Below are positions 1 to 10,419 of a stretch of 22,637 nt of DNA, one piece after another. Numbering within the stretch: the first letter of the stretch is position 1; every line of letters starts with the position of its first letter. The notes under the pieces were generated by a model. The model searched no databases. It saw only the letters and a program-made list of their open reading frames with translations, and was not told where the DNA came from. Source of the stretch: Beroe ovata (lineage: Eukaryota; Ctenophora; Nuda; Beroida; Beroidae); contig CAMPET010000210.1 in NCBI GenBank assembly GCA_946803715.1, positions 4,082 through 26,718 on the forward strand, written 5' to 3'. The translations under genes and the position numbers were made by a program.

Positions 1-57
1 TGTGTGACGTGTGTGTGTGTGACGTGTGTGTGTGTGACGTGTGTGTTTGTGTGAAAT
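1..57. repeat. GT-rich microsatellite at left edge
   Basis: A roughly 15-bp unit of alternating TG closed by ACG is present about three times, followed by plain GT. Together with the GT run at the other end of the window it suggests that the assembled piece stops in simple repeats on both sides. Confidence 0.9.
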
Positions 58-2157
58 TCATAATAAAGTTAAAAAGCTAAAAGATGACGTATAAAGATTT
101 AGCAAAAACGTCTCATACTGCTCCAATGTGCATTGTGTAACAGTATAAATGACACCATGGGTGACAAAAGTTCCTAATGCAGTAATTTCTACCTGCACGT
201 AGTCGATTAGAGGTGCAACGCGTGCAGTACCCGCCGCGTGTCTATGATTCCCTACACAGTACACATAGAACACCGTACAGACATTACTACTGCTAGTAGT
301 GGAGGGAGGTTTTAGTTCAATTACACGATATTGAAACAATGGGTGGCTATACAATTGAAACTATATGGACGTGAATTCGAGGAAAATACGAGGGTGGGAA
401 TATTCGATGGTCAAAGTGTCGCAAATGATTTTGGAGGTTATGGCAAGATGACGGAATGCTTTTAGCCGAGCAAATCCCTGAATTATGGGTTGGGTATTTG
501 AGTCCAAATTATAGCACACATGATTACTGAGTATTCAAATCACAACTCAAATCAGTGAGTAAGTTGGATATTCAAATAATTTAATACGATCAGTAGTATT
601 TGTCAAAGGCTCTATAATAAGGGAGACGTACCCTGAAGCATCAGTGTTATGATGATAGTAGCCCATGGTAATGGAGAATAGCTATTCAGCAGGGACAATC
701 TACACGAGGATTTATAATACTCTAGCAAGAGTAGGACTAGTCTACTGTAGGAAATTACGATTTCCAAGGTGGCAGCAGCTAACTATATCTGCTCCTGAAG
801 CACTGACCTTGCGGATTCGCTGTACAGCAGTATAGCGGTTCCCTCGCTCATTATAACAAACTCCTAATCATGTCCAAACTGCAGTACCGGCTAATACGAA
901 GAGTGGGGTCTACCAGTTGTAACCAATAACCGTAACACAGTGTCATGAGGGACTCCGGGACTTTCGCTCTAACATATTGCTGACGTGTAGGGGGGAGGGG
1001 GGTTGATAACAGCAAAACTACCAGGACGAAAGATAAAATGTTAATGGAATTCAAAATCTATTTGAAGGTCTTTCCCCTGTGTCTATCAATATGGATAGAG
1101 GGGAGTATATTATGCGGTACATTATGTACCTCTCTAATACTCTCTACTAATATGTTTCCAGATATAGCAATTAAACTAAACAGCACGGGGAACCGAGCAG
1201 AATGACATGAATATGTTGAAATTATTGAATTAGGGAAAGTCTCATCACCCATAAACATACCAGACGTGTGTTCTATCATTCCTTTTAATTCGTTATTTCA
1301 AACCAGACTGTATATGAATTTCGGCTTCGCTTCGTTTCAAAACAATCCCGGGTATTGTTTAGGGGAAGCCACAATTGTTGATATAATAATAATTCGATCA
1401 GACTTGGGCGAGGATGGGTCCTAGACAATCCATACCGAGTTGTGAAAATCACCTTGTGACGTATTGAACTGACTCGACCAGTAGTCACGACTCACATCTG
1501 CCTACAGACATGTTCACATTTGATAACTTGACATAATGAGTAGGAATGAAACATGCATTCGCTCAACTACTATCGAGGCTGAGTAGTCAACAGCACCACT
1601 GATCACAGTGTTCACTGTATCAGGAACTGCTGACCGAGGAAAGTCAGGCGGAATAAACCCAAACCCCTGAACCCAATGTGAAATAAGTGTATATTATGGA
1701 ATATCGCAGTTTATATTGAGCTCCAGACTCTAATTGAAAACGCTGTTTAGCGTGGGTTGAGCACGAATACGAAGGATTTGCTCAATAAATTTCCACAGAA
1801 TCGTAGGAATCATACCTAATGGGGATATCCACTATTCTGTCACACTGCAACTGATGTTATAACCTGCCGTCCTGCCACACCCACAGTGTTGGTTAGAGCA
1901 AGGTGTTATATGAGCAAACCTTCGTTACCTGCATGACAAATACTGAAGAAACGGTACCGCTGACAAGCTGGTAGAAGAGGAAAACGAAACAAGGTTTCAG
2001 AATCAACAAATGAAACAACTCCCGAGAGTGAAATGAAAATCGCCCGCGAAAACACGACAAAGCGCGTAACGCGCACTTAAATTTTGCGCCCTACGTTTAC
2101 GATGTCAGCTTTGTAGTTACCGTAATTCTGTTTTGGCGCGCTACGCAAAATCGGTAG
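58..2157. other. No recognisable gene (left contig)
   Basis: About 2.1 kb of moderate-complexity, AT-leaning sequence. Several open frames of 60-100 codons exist, mainly on the minus strand at 58-354 and 851-1488. The two checked at their first codon (58-354 and 851-1054) begin with TTG rather than ATG, and none has a clear domain or flanking splice sites that join in frame. A 54-codon ATG-initiated frame at 671-835 (plus) is the best small candidate but resembles nothing I know. A short GCGC-rich patch lies at 2041-2150. I see no tRNA, transposase or polymerase signature. Confidence 0.6.
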
Positions 2158-2624
2158 ATGAATCCCCAAATCGCCAGCACTTGTAACAGAATGAAATGGT
2201 AAATTTGGGGCGTTTTGATGAGTTCTGTCGACTTTGATTGACTGAATATGACTGTATGATGTTAGTAGAGACTGTCTGTTACAGTGAAAATCGGCTATGT
2301 CACAACCGCAACCTGAGAAGTGAAAACGGTCAGAAATTCACTTTTACGACATAATTTTATGTTTTGAACAGTTTACAACCGATTTCGAACACATTTGAGG
2401 CAATTTGAAAATTTTTGTCATGGTGACAACATGGTGTCACCACGGTGTCAGCATGTCATCATCGACCTCAAAATCACTTGTGACAGTCTCTACTAACATC
2501 ATACAATCGTAGATAGTCTCTGGGATAGCTTTTGGCAACGTAAACTGCGTTTAATCATCTTGTTACAATTCTGTTACAATTCTGTTACAGTGCTGGCGAT
2601 TTGCTGGCGATTTCGGGGATTCAT
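2158..2624. repeat. Foldback (inverted-repeat) element, MITE-like
   Basis: Two arms face each other. The inner 24 bp at 2253-2276 are the exact reverse complement of 2482-2505. The outer ends also pair: the motif reading ATGAATCCCC then AAATCGCCAGCAC at the left is matched, inverted, by the right end near 2590-2624, where the CGCCAGCA part is doubled. Arms are about 120-140 bp, imperfect in the middle, with a loop of about 205 bp. No coding frame for a transposase is present, so if mobile it is non-autonomous. No clear target-site duplication was identified. Confidence 0.7.
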
Positions 2625-3038
2625 GAACTCCTAGTGCCCAGTAGATGCAGAAGATGATTCCGCGAGATGGATGCAATTTCTCAACTTGTGAAAAAGGGCG
2701 AAATAGGCGATATGTGGTAACTCCAAGGCCCTATATTGCTTCCACGCAGTTTTCAGATGTGCATTGGTTACCCATGATGGTTTTCTAGGACTACCGACCG
2801 TTTAGAGACCCTGGATAAGACAAAAAAAGTCCCAATCCAAGTTCCCAGAACTAGTCACGAATGTTTTTCATCGTCTTTTAAATGCTCTTAACAGTCAATA
2901 GGAGTTAAGGGCCCCCACCATACTGTGATACCATCCTATACCACTATCGGGCCCGTATGGGCCCTGGGGGCCAGAAAAGGTCCGATTCGAAAATAGGTCA
3001 AAATTGAATTCTATCGACTCAAATGTGTTTCTTAAGTC
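2625..3038. other. Unassigned sequence before contig join
   Basis: About 400 bp without gene, repeat or motif that I can support. On the minus strand the frame of the SPATA17-like exon stays open for some codons beyond the N, but the residues stop resembling that family at the N, so I treat this as sequence from a different contig. Confidence 0.5.
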
Positions 3039-3039
3039 N
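3039..3039. other. Contig join (single N) inside an exon
   Basis: The ambiguous base falls in the third exon of the SPATA17-like gene on the minus strand. Family similarity is visible up to the N and is lost past it, which argues for a gap or misjoin rather than a miscalled base. Confidence 0.7.
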
Positions 3040-3442
3040 AGATAACCCCTCCATGTTTTCTGAAAATGATGTGTGTGTGTGCGACAAAAGGCGTTGCCAT
3101 AACAACATGATAATACCGAGCCATCAACCTGCGACAATGACACATGTCACCATGGCAACACACCTGAATCCTGACAGCACAGTGGTGGAGATACTTGATA
3201 AATTGGCGTGTTCTCACTCCCCGCATGACAGCTTGAATTAGCAGTGCTGCTTTGTATTCCCTGTCTCTGTTCAACTCTGCTTCCCTGTGTATGCATTGTT
3301 GTTACACCCAGTTGTCATGGCAACCGCTGTCATGGTAATGGCTGGTGTCATGGTAACAAGATGGTAACCTGGCTGCAGAGAAGACATCCTCCACCACGGA
3401 ATTTCTCCCATCCCAGTGGGAGATGAAGAGTAGCCCGGCCAT
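3040..3442 (-). CDS. SPATA17: SPATA17-like IQ-motif protein, 5' exons, truncated at contig join
   Basis: Three exons join in frame on the minus strand: 3442-3369, 3284-3164 and 3059 down to the N at 3039. The first starts at ATG 3440-3442 and ends two bases into a codon; the second supplies the missing base; the third begins in phase 0. Introns are GT-AG. Exon 1 carries a stretch RNSVVEDVF that resembles the N-terminus of SPATA17. Exon 2 encodes an IQ calmodulin-binding motif, LIQAVMRGVRTR, followed by RIQ, which splices to KTWRGYL as the second IQ-like unit. SPATA17 is an IQ-motif, calmodulin-linked protein expressed in testis and tied to the axoneme; role here is inferred. The rest of the protein (family length about 360 aa, from memory) is missing. 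The start lies 279 bp downstream of the IFT27 stop, on the same strand. Another IQ-motif protein remains possible. Confidence 0.72.
3093..3106. promoter_or_regulatory. X-box-like (RFX) motif
   Basis: GTTGCCATAACAAC matches the nematode X-box consensus RYYNYYATRRNRAC at every position. It lies in the second intron of the SPATA17-like gene. Confidence 0.45.
3146..3159. promoter_or_regulatory. X-box-like (RFX) motif, perfect two half-sites
   Basis: GTCACCATGGCAAC fits both RYYNYYATRRNRAC and the vertebrate RFX form GTNRCC-N(0-3)-RGYAAC. It lies in the second intron of the SPATA17-like gene, 40 bp from the previous site. Confidence 0.5.
3311..3324. promoter_or_regulatory. X-box-like (RFX) motif
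   Basis: GTTGTCATGGCAAC matches RYYNYYATRRNRAC and lies in the first intron of the SPATA17-like gene, about 120 bp downstream of its start codon. Two looser relatives follow within 50 bp. Confidence 0.45.
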
Positions 3443-3720
3443 CTCTTTAAGTCATGCTCCCTACAGAGAGATACAGTAGTTTATACAGAGATATGATATG
3501 ATTCATCACATGACTGCTCCCTTTTCGAAATAGAAATGGAAATGGCGTTAGTTCAATGACAGCAAATGAGACTAAAAGTTATATACAGCAATATATTGTA
3601 CACAATTTCAAGCAAATAAAAAGTAAACCATCATGTCTCAGCAGCTTATGGTAATATCCAGCATTACCAATAGGTTTATACCCACTCAGTCTGATATAAA
3701 TAAGACATTTGAATTTCAGG

Positions 3721-4538
3721 TCACACATTTTCAGCAATGTTCTGGAATTCTTGTGTTTGTTCAACATACTGTTCATAGAGACAGTTGGCAAGAAAATAGA
3801 ATGGTTCATCCACCTCAACTGATTCCTTGGCTGAACACTCGAAGTAGGGAACACCCAGATTGCTTGCTGCTTCCTCTGCCTCACTCTTTTTTATCACACG
3901 GCGGCCCTCTAGATCACACTTGTTCCCAACCAAAGCCCCGTGCATCTGAGAATTTATTATTTAGAAGAGAATTGAGTGAAGTTGTCCAAAATTAACAGCA
4001 ATACTGTGGTATAAGTACCTTGAAATCTTTGTTTGAGTTTCTGGCTCTTTCGAACCATTTTACAGCAGCACTTAGAGAACTTTGATTTGTAAGATCACAG
4101 ACCAACATCACAAGAGCACTACTTCCCAGTACCTGATAGAGACCAAGGTAGAAGATAGATATAGTTTTAATCTAGATTTATGTTATACTGAAACATGGAT
4201 GATCAATGGTAAAAAATTAACCTTTGATATGAATGGCTGAAAAGTCTCTTGGCCAGCACAGTCATAGACATAAAGTTCCACTGTATAGGGTGAGTCAGGA
4301 ATCTTGACAGACTTGACTTGTAAAGACACACCTGTATGGGAGTTTGAAGGAATCTTGGTCAATTGAATTGGATTTGCTATCAATAACGGATATATAAACA
4401 CCAAATACCTGTTGTCATTGAATAGGCTTTAGGAAATCCTTGCTGGGAATCACTGTGAAAAACCTGCACTAAAGAAGTTTTGCCAGTTCCAGCATCACCC
4501 AAAACAATAAGTTTTGCCCTTAGTAATGTTTCATCCAT
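3721..4538 (-). CDS. IFT27: IFT27 (RABL4) small GTPase, complete, four exons
   Basis: Exons 4538-4409, 4331-4222, 4132-4019 and 3945-3721 join in frame to 192 residues; human IFT27 is about 186. Introns are 77, 89 and 73 bp, all GT-AG. The GTP-binding motifs are in order: P-loop GDAGTGKTS at residues 14-22, switch II DCAGQE at 67-72, NKCD at 126-129 and CSAK at 155-158. The C-terminus ends QNIAENV without a prenylation cysteine, as in IFT27 and unlike membrane Rabs. In the family it pairs with IFT25 in IFT-B and is needed for BBSome-linked export from cilia. Segments such as TVELYVYDCAG and the exon 3 stretch CDLTNQSS align well with IFT27 from memory. ATG at 4536-4538 is the first in the exon carrying the P-loop; an AG 8 bp upstream could be the acceptor of a 5' UTR intron. 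It is divergent from SUCLA2. Confidence 0.94.
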
Positions 4539-5639
4539 CCCTTGGGCTGTGATAGGGCTTAAAAATGAATGAATGCTGGATAAACAGTAATATTTTGTTG
4601 GAGAATTGAGAGGTAAGAAACAAAAATGAAATATAACAAGATAACAGGTATGAGTTTATATCATATATTTTTACTATGAGTTGAAACATATGAAATTGAA
4701 TGAATATTCAAAAAATAATAAAATGACATGATAGTTGACTTATTGAGCTGTGCGCGGCGCGACTAAATAGTTCGGATTTCCCCCGAAATATGAAAGATTG
4801 ACAAGCTACAATATTCAATTATGAAACTTGATAAATGCCAGAGCATCATAATATTTAAAATATGCTAGCGAAAATTCAGTGACATCAAAATTTTCGGTCG
4901 CGCTGCGCGCCCGTCATTAACATTTGATCGAATAAGATTTTCGTTGATATATGGTATTAGTTGTCCACTGATGATGTTTCTCGCACCATGACCACGCGCG
5001 TCGATGACGGATGAAGCCACTGTCGTTTTTCGTTCTTCGATGAAAGCGCGCGCGCGTCGCGCGCGAGAAGCAGGTCAGGTAACATCTGACAATCATCAAT
5101 CATAATTCATGAGTCCTAATATATCGAATAAAATTGCTATTATAATGGTCGTGCCGCGCATTTTTACTTGAATTAGTTTATTTGTCCAATTGTTCAATTC
5201 AAAAATTGTTTTATTATTTGTTCAACTTTTTTTAATACTCTGTAAGTAAATTCAACAGTTTTCATGTCATTGTTTTAAAGTATTAGGGTGTACTTCATAA
5301 AAGATATATTTCAGAAAAGAAAGATTCTTTTGAGACATCAATCTATTAGGGTGTATTAGGGTGTATTGTATATTTCTCATGGGTGATCAAGAATTCTGTA
5401 TCTCTGATTATGCACACAATGCACATGCATTGAAATGCAGTTGTGATTTATGTCTAATGTCTATGTTTGCATCTAGAATATGTTCATAAGAGCTCACTCA
5501 AATTTTGACTATTCAGCTTGTAGAAGTTTCAACTTCAACATCATAAATGTAATATATGGTTTTGGTCAAGCCTATCTTCTTGTAGCCACAATTGATTGAT
5601 TTGGCGTATGTTGGTGTTTACCTCAAATAATCCTCAGTC
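4539..5639. promoter_or_regulatory. Divergent promoter region between IFT27 and SUCLA2
   Basis: The two start codons face away from each other across 1.1 kb. GCGC-rich patches sit at 4750-4764, 4897-4913, 4994-5006 and 5045-5066, the last with an almost pure run of CG steps; the remainder is AT-rich. Three TTAGGGTGTA units occur at 5283-5363, two of them in tandem. I found no X-box match in this stretch. Actual transcription starts cannot be placed from sequence. Confidence 0.5.
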
Positions 5640-8600
5640 ATGAATTCTCGTCATCTCCTATCAAGCTGCAAAAGAATATTCTCAGCTAGACTACAGACTC
5701 CTTTAGTTACTGTAAGAGAAATTCCAGAAATCAATTGACACTGTTTATATTGAACATTCCATTTGGTTCATGTGTAATATTACATGAATATCAGAATTCA
5801 TCCATAATATATGATTGCAGCTTACAAGAAACCTAAACTTACATGAGCATTACTCTCTGGGCTTGCTAGAGCAAGAAGGAGTTCCAGTTCCGAGAGGTTC
5901 TGTAGCTAGCTCATCTGAACAAGTGCGGTCAATAATAGAGGGTTATGGTAAGGAACATATATTTTTGATGTTTTTATCTATGTTTCTTTAATGAATCATA
6001 CCCCTTTTTCAGAGCTTTACTAACATTCTTATAGAATCACACACAGGTCTATCTGATGCTGTTCTCAAAGCCCAAGTGCTTGCTGGAGGTCGTGGCAAAG
6101 GCTACTTCTCCTCTGGACTCAAGGGTGGTGTCAGAATATGCTACTCGTGAGTTAATGGTGATGTTCACACTCAATTCATCCATTATACAAGATCGGAGCG
6201 TTTATTCTTCTAATTAGTTGATGAGTTATACAAGAAAGCAAGACGAATTAATTGAAGAAAGGTCTACTAAATTGAGATTATGCATTGAATTTCAGAATTG
6301 ATGAAGCTGTGAAAGCTAGTGAAGGTATGCTTGGACACACACTTTTTACCAAACAGACTGGTGAACAAGGTCGCCCCTGTAACGAAGTGATGGTCTGTGA
6401 GAGGGTTTACTGCAGGAAGGAATTTTACTTTGCCATTGTCATGGATAGAACTGTCATGGTATGTACTTCTTGAGCTGCACCACTCCTAGCACCTCGCACT
6501 GACACCACTTCTCACGCTGACACCACTTCTCACTCTGACACCACTCTGCACACTGACACAACTTCTCACACTGACACAACTTTTCACACTGACACCACTT
6601 CTCACACTGACGCTATATTGAAGTGATCATGGGCACCATTCTGACAAGATCTTTGTATATTCATGTTCAATAAAATGTCGCAGGGTCCCTGTATTATTGT
6701 CAGCACTGAGGGTGGTATGAACATCGAAGATGTGGCCAGAGATGACCCAGATAAAATAGTGAAAATTCCCGTCGATGTAAAAACTGGTAGGTGTCAGCTT
6801 TCTGATGGAATTTCGCTATCATGATACAATCATTATCAATGAGGTAACAATGGTGTTATCGATAATGATGAAAGTGGAAGTTGTAGTTTAAAAACAACCA
6901 TATCCAAACAAACCATTGCCAGGTATAACAGATTCTGAGACGAGTCTAGTAGCTGATACTCTGGGACTGGAAGGCGATCAGAGGGTGCAGTGTAAACAGG
7001 CAGCTGAGAAGCTGTACAATCTGTTTGTGAAGTATGACAGTACACTTCTAGAGATAAACCCCCTGGCAGAACTCACTGATGGACGAGGTGGGGAAAGGAA
7101 GAATTTTCAAAACGGAAATATCCTTTTCACTGTGTACAAAATGTGGTAGTATCCGACAATCCTGACAACTTTATGCAATCCACCCTATTTTTCAGTCCTG
7201 TGTCTCGACTGTAAGATCAACTTCGACGATAATGCAGAGTACAGACACCCAGAGCTGTTTATGAAGCGGGATTGGAGTCAGGAGGATGCTAGAGATGTTG
7301 AGGCGAGCAACGCCGGGCTCAATTATATTGGACTGGACGGGAGTATTGGTTGTCTAGGTAAGTGCTCCTTCATCAAGTTAACGGCCAACACAGCCCCTTA
7401 TCAGTACTAAACTGGTCTTTTTGAGTGAGCGTTTGAGGATAGCTCCCAAACGGAGATAGTTACGGACTTGAAACTTCTATTATAGCTCAAGGATCATTAG
7501 AAACTCGGACAGCCAAAATTTCACGTCAATCCGATTATTGGATCCAAAGTTAAGGGCCGCCATAACCCTGTATCCGCTAAAAACTTGCCAGTTTAATGAG
7601 CATTTGAGGATAGCTCCTAAACGCATCGACCGTTTACCTTGAAATTTCTACCATAGCTCAAGGAACATTAAAAACTCGGATAGCCAAAATTTCACGTCAA
7701 TCCGATAATCGATTTCAAAGTTAAGGGACGCTATAACTCCGAATCCGCCTAAGACATGTCAGTTTGAGTGAGCATTTGAGGATAGCTCCCAAACAGATAG
7801 ACCGATTAATTTGAAACTTCTACCATAGTTCAAGGACCATTCGAAACTCGCACAGTCACAATTTCACGTCAATCCGATAATTTGTTCCAAAGTTAAGGGC
7901 CGCCATAACTCCGAATCCGCCCAAGACATGTCAGTTTGAGTGAGCATTTGAGGATAGTTCCCTAACGGATTGGCTGATTAACTTGAAACTTCTACCATAG
8001 CTCAAGGACCATTAGAAACTCGGACAGCCAAAATTTCATGTCAATCCGATTATTGGTTCCCAAGTTATCGGCCAACATAGCCACTTATCCGTACTTAACT
8101 GGTCTATTTGAGTGAGCATTTGAGAATAGCTCCAAACTGCATCAATATAGGGTTATGTAACCTTGATAGTAACTTAGCTTAGTTCATATCAAATGGATAA
8201 TACTAACACTATCTCCCCCCAGTAAACGGCGCGGGGCTTGCCATGGCCACCATGGACATTATCAAACTGCACGGCGGCGACCCAGCCAATTTCCTTGATG
8301 TGGGTGGCGGCGCTACCGCCGCACAAGTTACCGAGGCTTTCAAAATCATATCCTCGGATCCTAAAGTAAGTGTCCGCTGCGGGTGACTTATATTCAGGGT
8401 GTTTTGTAGTATAATTTATAAAAAGTTGTAATTAGTAGTTGTAATCAGTAGTTGTAATTTACAAATAACATGGGGGCTTGACTGTGTATTAACTATTTGT
8501 ACAAATTTTTCACTAAGAAAGATAGCAAAATATACAAAAGGATCTGTGGTGTTATTGAATGTCACTCTCTGCACTTTTTCACAGAATGTGTTTCAGGTGA

Positions 8601-9907
8601 AAGCAATCCTGGTTAATATATTCGGCGGTATAATGAGATGTGATATAATAGCTCAGGGTATCCTCGACGCTGCTACCAACCTCAACTTGGAGATTCCACT
8701 TATTGTGCGATTACAAGGTAATGTATGATGCAGTGCATACTCAATGTATACAGTGTATACTCATTGTATACAGTCTATGGTATGTTTGCAGTCTATGGTA
8801 TATATACTGTGTATTATATGTATACAGTGCATTATATGTATACAGATGTATGCAATGTTTGTATACAGACGGGGCTGCAGTGAAGAAGATGTTACACGAT
8901 TTATACACACTGTATAGAGTTATGCAGGTAATGTATGATGATATACATACAATGTATACAATGTATTGTATAATATACAGTGATTATGCTGTATATTATA
9001 CACTGTACCATGATCTATACATGGTATACTGTTAATGAGGGCTACTTGTACTGCAATCCTCACATGATTGCAGTACTATACATCGCTCAATACACTGTAA
9101 CATAAACCCTGATATTCACAAAAATTCTAATTAAACTTGAATTTTTGCGGTAAACAGGTTTACAATGCATATCCCATACTGCACTTATTACCCTGAATAT
9201 GTAGTGAGACAAAGTGGTGCAATGTTGAGTGTAATTGAACACTAAGAAAATTGATTGCGTTGCGAAGTGGCACAATTGCGACGCAAATTCATTTGTTCGT
9301 GTAGCGCGCGAACGCAAAATATCACATTGAAGTTAGCGCGCTAGCATCACACGCGTCACGTGATCAGATTCTGTAATGTGATTGGCTGATACGCAGGGTA
9401 TTCCTGGCAATACATACCTGCAGTAGATTGGGGGATTTCGAATGGGGACAAAATTCAGTCGTCCATGGGACATGGATTGGAGTTAATTAAGACGGATGAG
9501 AAGGTTTCACTATTGATCCTTGTGAAATCTGTTGCACGATTTGATCACATTGCGCGCGGCTTTAGCAGGAATGAAGGGTCTTGCAGGATTTGGGGGATTT
9601 TGACGAATTCTGTAAAACTGGATGTGTATGCAGGTTCTAACGTGAAGGAGGCGAAAGCACTCATGGCTATGAGTAAAGTGAAGATTCTCCCTATTGATAG
9701 TCTTGATGAGGCTGCCTCTATGGTAAGTGTCATGCGCACCCCTTCACTTTTAGACACACATGCTCATACAACATGAAAACCTTAAATTATCAGCTTCATA
9801 ACTGGGTAGTTTTTCAATTGGACCAATTACAGGCGGTTAAGTTATCTGAGATTGTTGGCAAGGCACAAGAATTGCACGTAAAGCTCGACTTTAGTCTTTC
9901 TGACTAG
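5640..9907 (+). CDS. SUCLA2: SUCLA2: ATP-specific succinyl-CoA ligase beta subunit, mitochondrial, eleven exons
   Basis: Exons 5640-5711, 5821-5947, 6047-6146, 6296-6458, 6684-6786, 6923-7087, 7196-7357, 8223-8365, 8597-8717, 9634-9722 and 9833-9907 join without frame breaks to 439 residues (human about 463). With the alpha subunit it makes succinate and ATP from succinyl-CoA in the TCA cycle. Residues 1-24 are rich in Arg, Lys and Ser and lack acids, as expected of a matrix-targeting peptide. The ATP-grasp part follows: [12 protein letters not shown] at 74-85, LFTKQTGE in exon 4, EINP at 232-235 and DCKINFDDN at 248-256 (metal and nucleotide site; human has DAK). The C-terminal ligase domain has [10 protein letters not shown] at 298-307, then [15 protein letters not shown]. 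The spellings [17 protein letters not shown] and GGIMRCD match the ATP-forming rather than the GDP-forming (SUCLG2) paralogue. All introns are GT-AG; the two largest hold repeats. Confidence 0.97.
6495..6612. repeat. 18-bp minisatellite in SUCLA2 intron 4
   Basis: Units of CTGACACCACTTCTCACA start at 6499, 6517, 6535, 6553, 6571 and 6589 with a partial seventh at 6607. Period is exact, with one to four substitutions per unit. It fills half of the 225-bp intron. Confidence 0.9.
7375..8145. repeat. 172-bp tandem repeat (about 4.4 copies) in SUCLA2 intron 7
   Basis: The landmark GAGTGAGCATTTGAGGATAG recurs with variants at spacings of 171, 172, 172 and 172 bp (landmark A/G base at 7431, 7602, 7774, 7946, 8118). 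Each unit also holds the phrases CTACCATAGCTCAAGGA and TTTCACGTCAATCCGAT. The array takes up most of the 865-bp intron. Copies differ by perhaps 10-15 percent by eye. No open frame runs through it. It resembles a short satellite array rather than a transposon. Confidence 0.92.
8726..9032. repeat. GTATAC-rich low-complexity tract in SUCLA2 intron 9
   Basis: Overlapping GTATAC, TGTATACAGTGTATAC and ATGTATACA phrases recur over 300 bp, so the tract is full of short self-complementary segments. It is open in one frame (about 110 codons) only because of its composition; it begins within the exon 9 donor and has no domain. Confidence 0.8.
9255..9372. other. GCGC-rich patch in SUCLA2 intron 9
   Basis: Several GCGCGC, TAGCGCGCTA and CACGCGTCACGTGATC words lie here in otherwise AT-rich intron, including an E-box CACGTG. 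It could be an internal regulatory element or a fragment of a dispersed GC-rich repeat; the sequence does not decide. Confidence 0.35.
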
Positions 9908-10419
9908 TAGCTGGGTCACCTCTGCGCGTAGGAATATGCCATGAAGAGACGTTTTATTTGATGTAAATAAGAAATAATGAGAGTTCGTCCTGTTGCGGTT
10001 TGTACCATATTTATCATGTGATTTTATACTCTCTGCAACTCTGACAGCCTTTTAGAGTAAAGTTGGGGCTCTGGGGCTGAGTGCTCAGCATTTCCTTTAT
10101 CCTTTTGTCTAACCCCTAGCTTGTTGTTGATCTGAACGGTCCCCTTCTAGACAATTATAGACAATAGTAGAGTTATTATTGGGGAAATATGATAGCCGAT
10201 GTCCGATGGTTTCAATATGAATATCGCTATATTCTCTAGCGGTTACTTTGAATGAAATGTCGTGTTATGTTGTCTGTTGCCATGTCACATGTGCCAGATA
10301 TCTGCGAGAAAACACAAGGCATGGCAGGGGTGCAGGTAGGGTGAAGACTGCACTGTAGCTGTGACGTGCAGTGTCGCAGTATGTGACATGAGAGTGTTTC
10401 CGCGATGTGTGACCCAACT
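9908..10419. other. SUCLA2 3' flank
   Basis: No exact AATAAA was seen close to the SUCLA2 stop; the nearest look-alikes are in the AAATAAGAAATAATG stretch at 9965-9979, about 60 bp on. The rest is unremarkable intergenic sequence. Confidence 0.4.

Noticed and set aside
58-354. Minus-strand open frame of 98 codons, with a stretch vaguely like a discoidin (F5/8C) domain
   Set aside because: It begins with TTG, lacks the rest of the domain, and the opposite strand shows an equally vague resemblance, so neither is convincing.
671-835. 54-codon ATG-initiated frame on the plus strand in the left contig
   Set aside because: No domain, no splice context and within the length expected by chance.
851-1054. 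Minus-strand frame with a hydrophobic start resembling a signal peptide
   Set aside because: The first codon is TTG, with no ATG before the hydrophobic part, and no continuing exons were found.
3633-3995. Plus-strand frame of 120 codons
   Set aside because: It is the antisense of the last IFT27 exon.
5283-5363. TTAGGG words resembling telomere repeats
   Set aside because: Only three, in a longer TTAGGGTGTA unit, within a promoter region; not a telomere or clear interstitial telomeric array.
8703-9035. 110-codon frame rich in Tyr and Val after SUCLA2 exon 9
   Set aside because: It is a GTATAC-rich intron tract; the SUCLA2 frame resumes properly at 9634.
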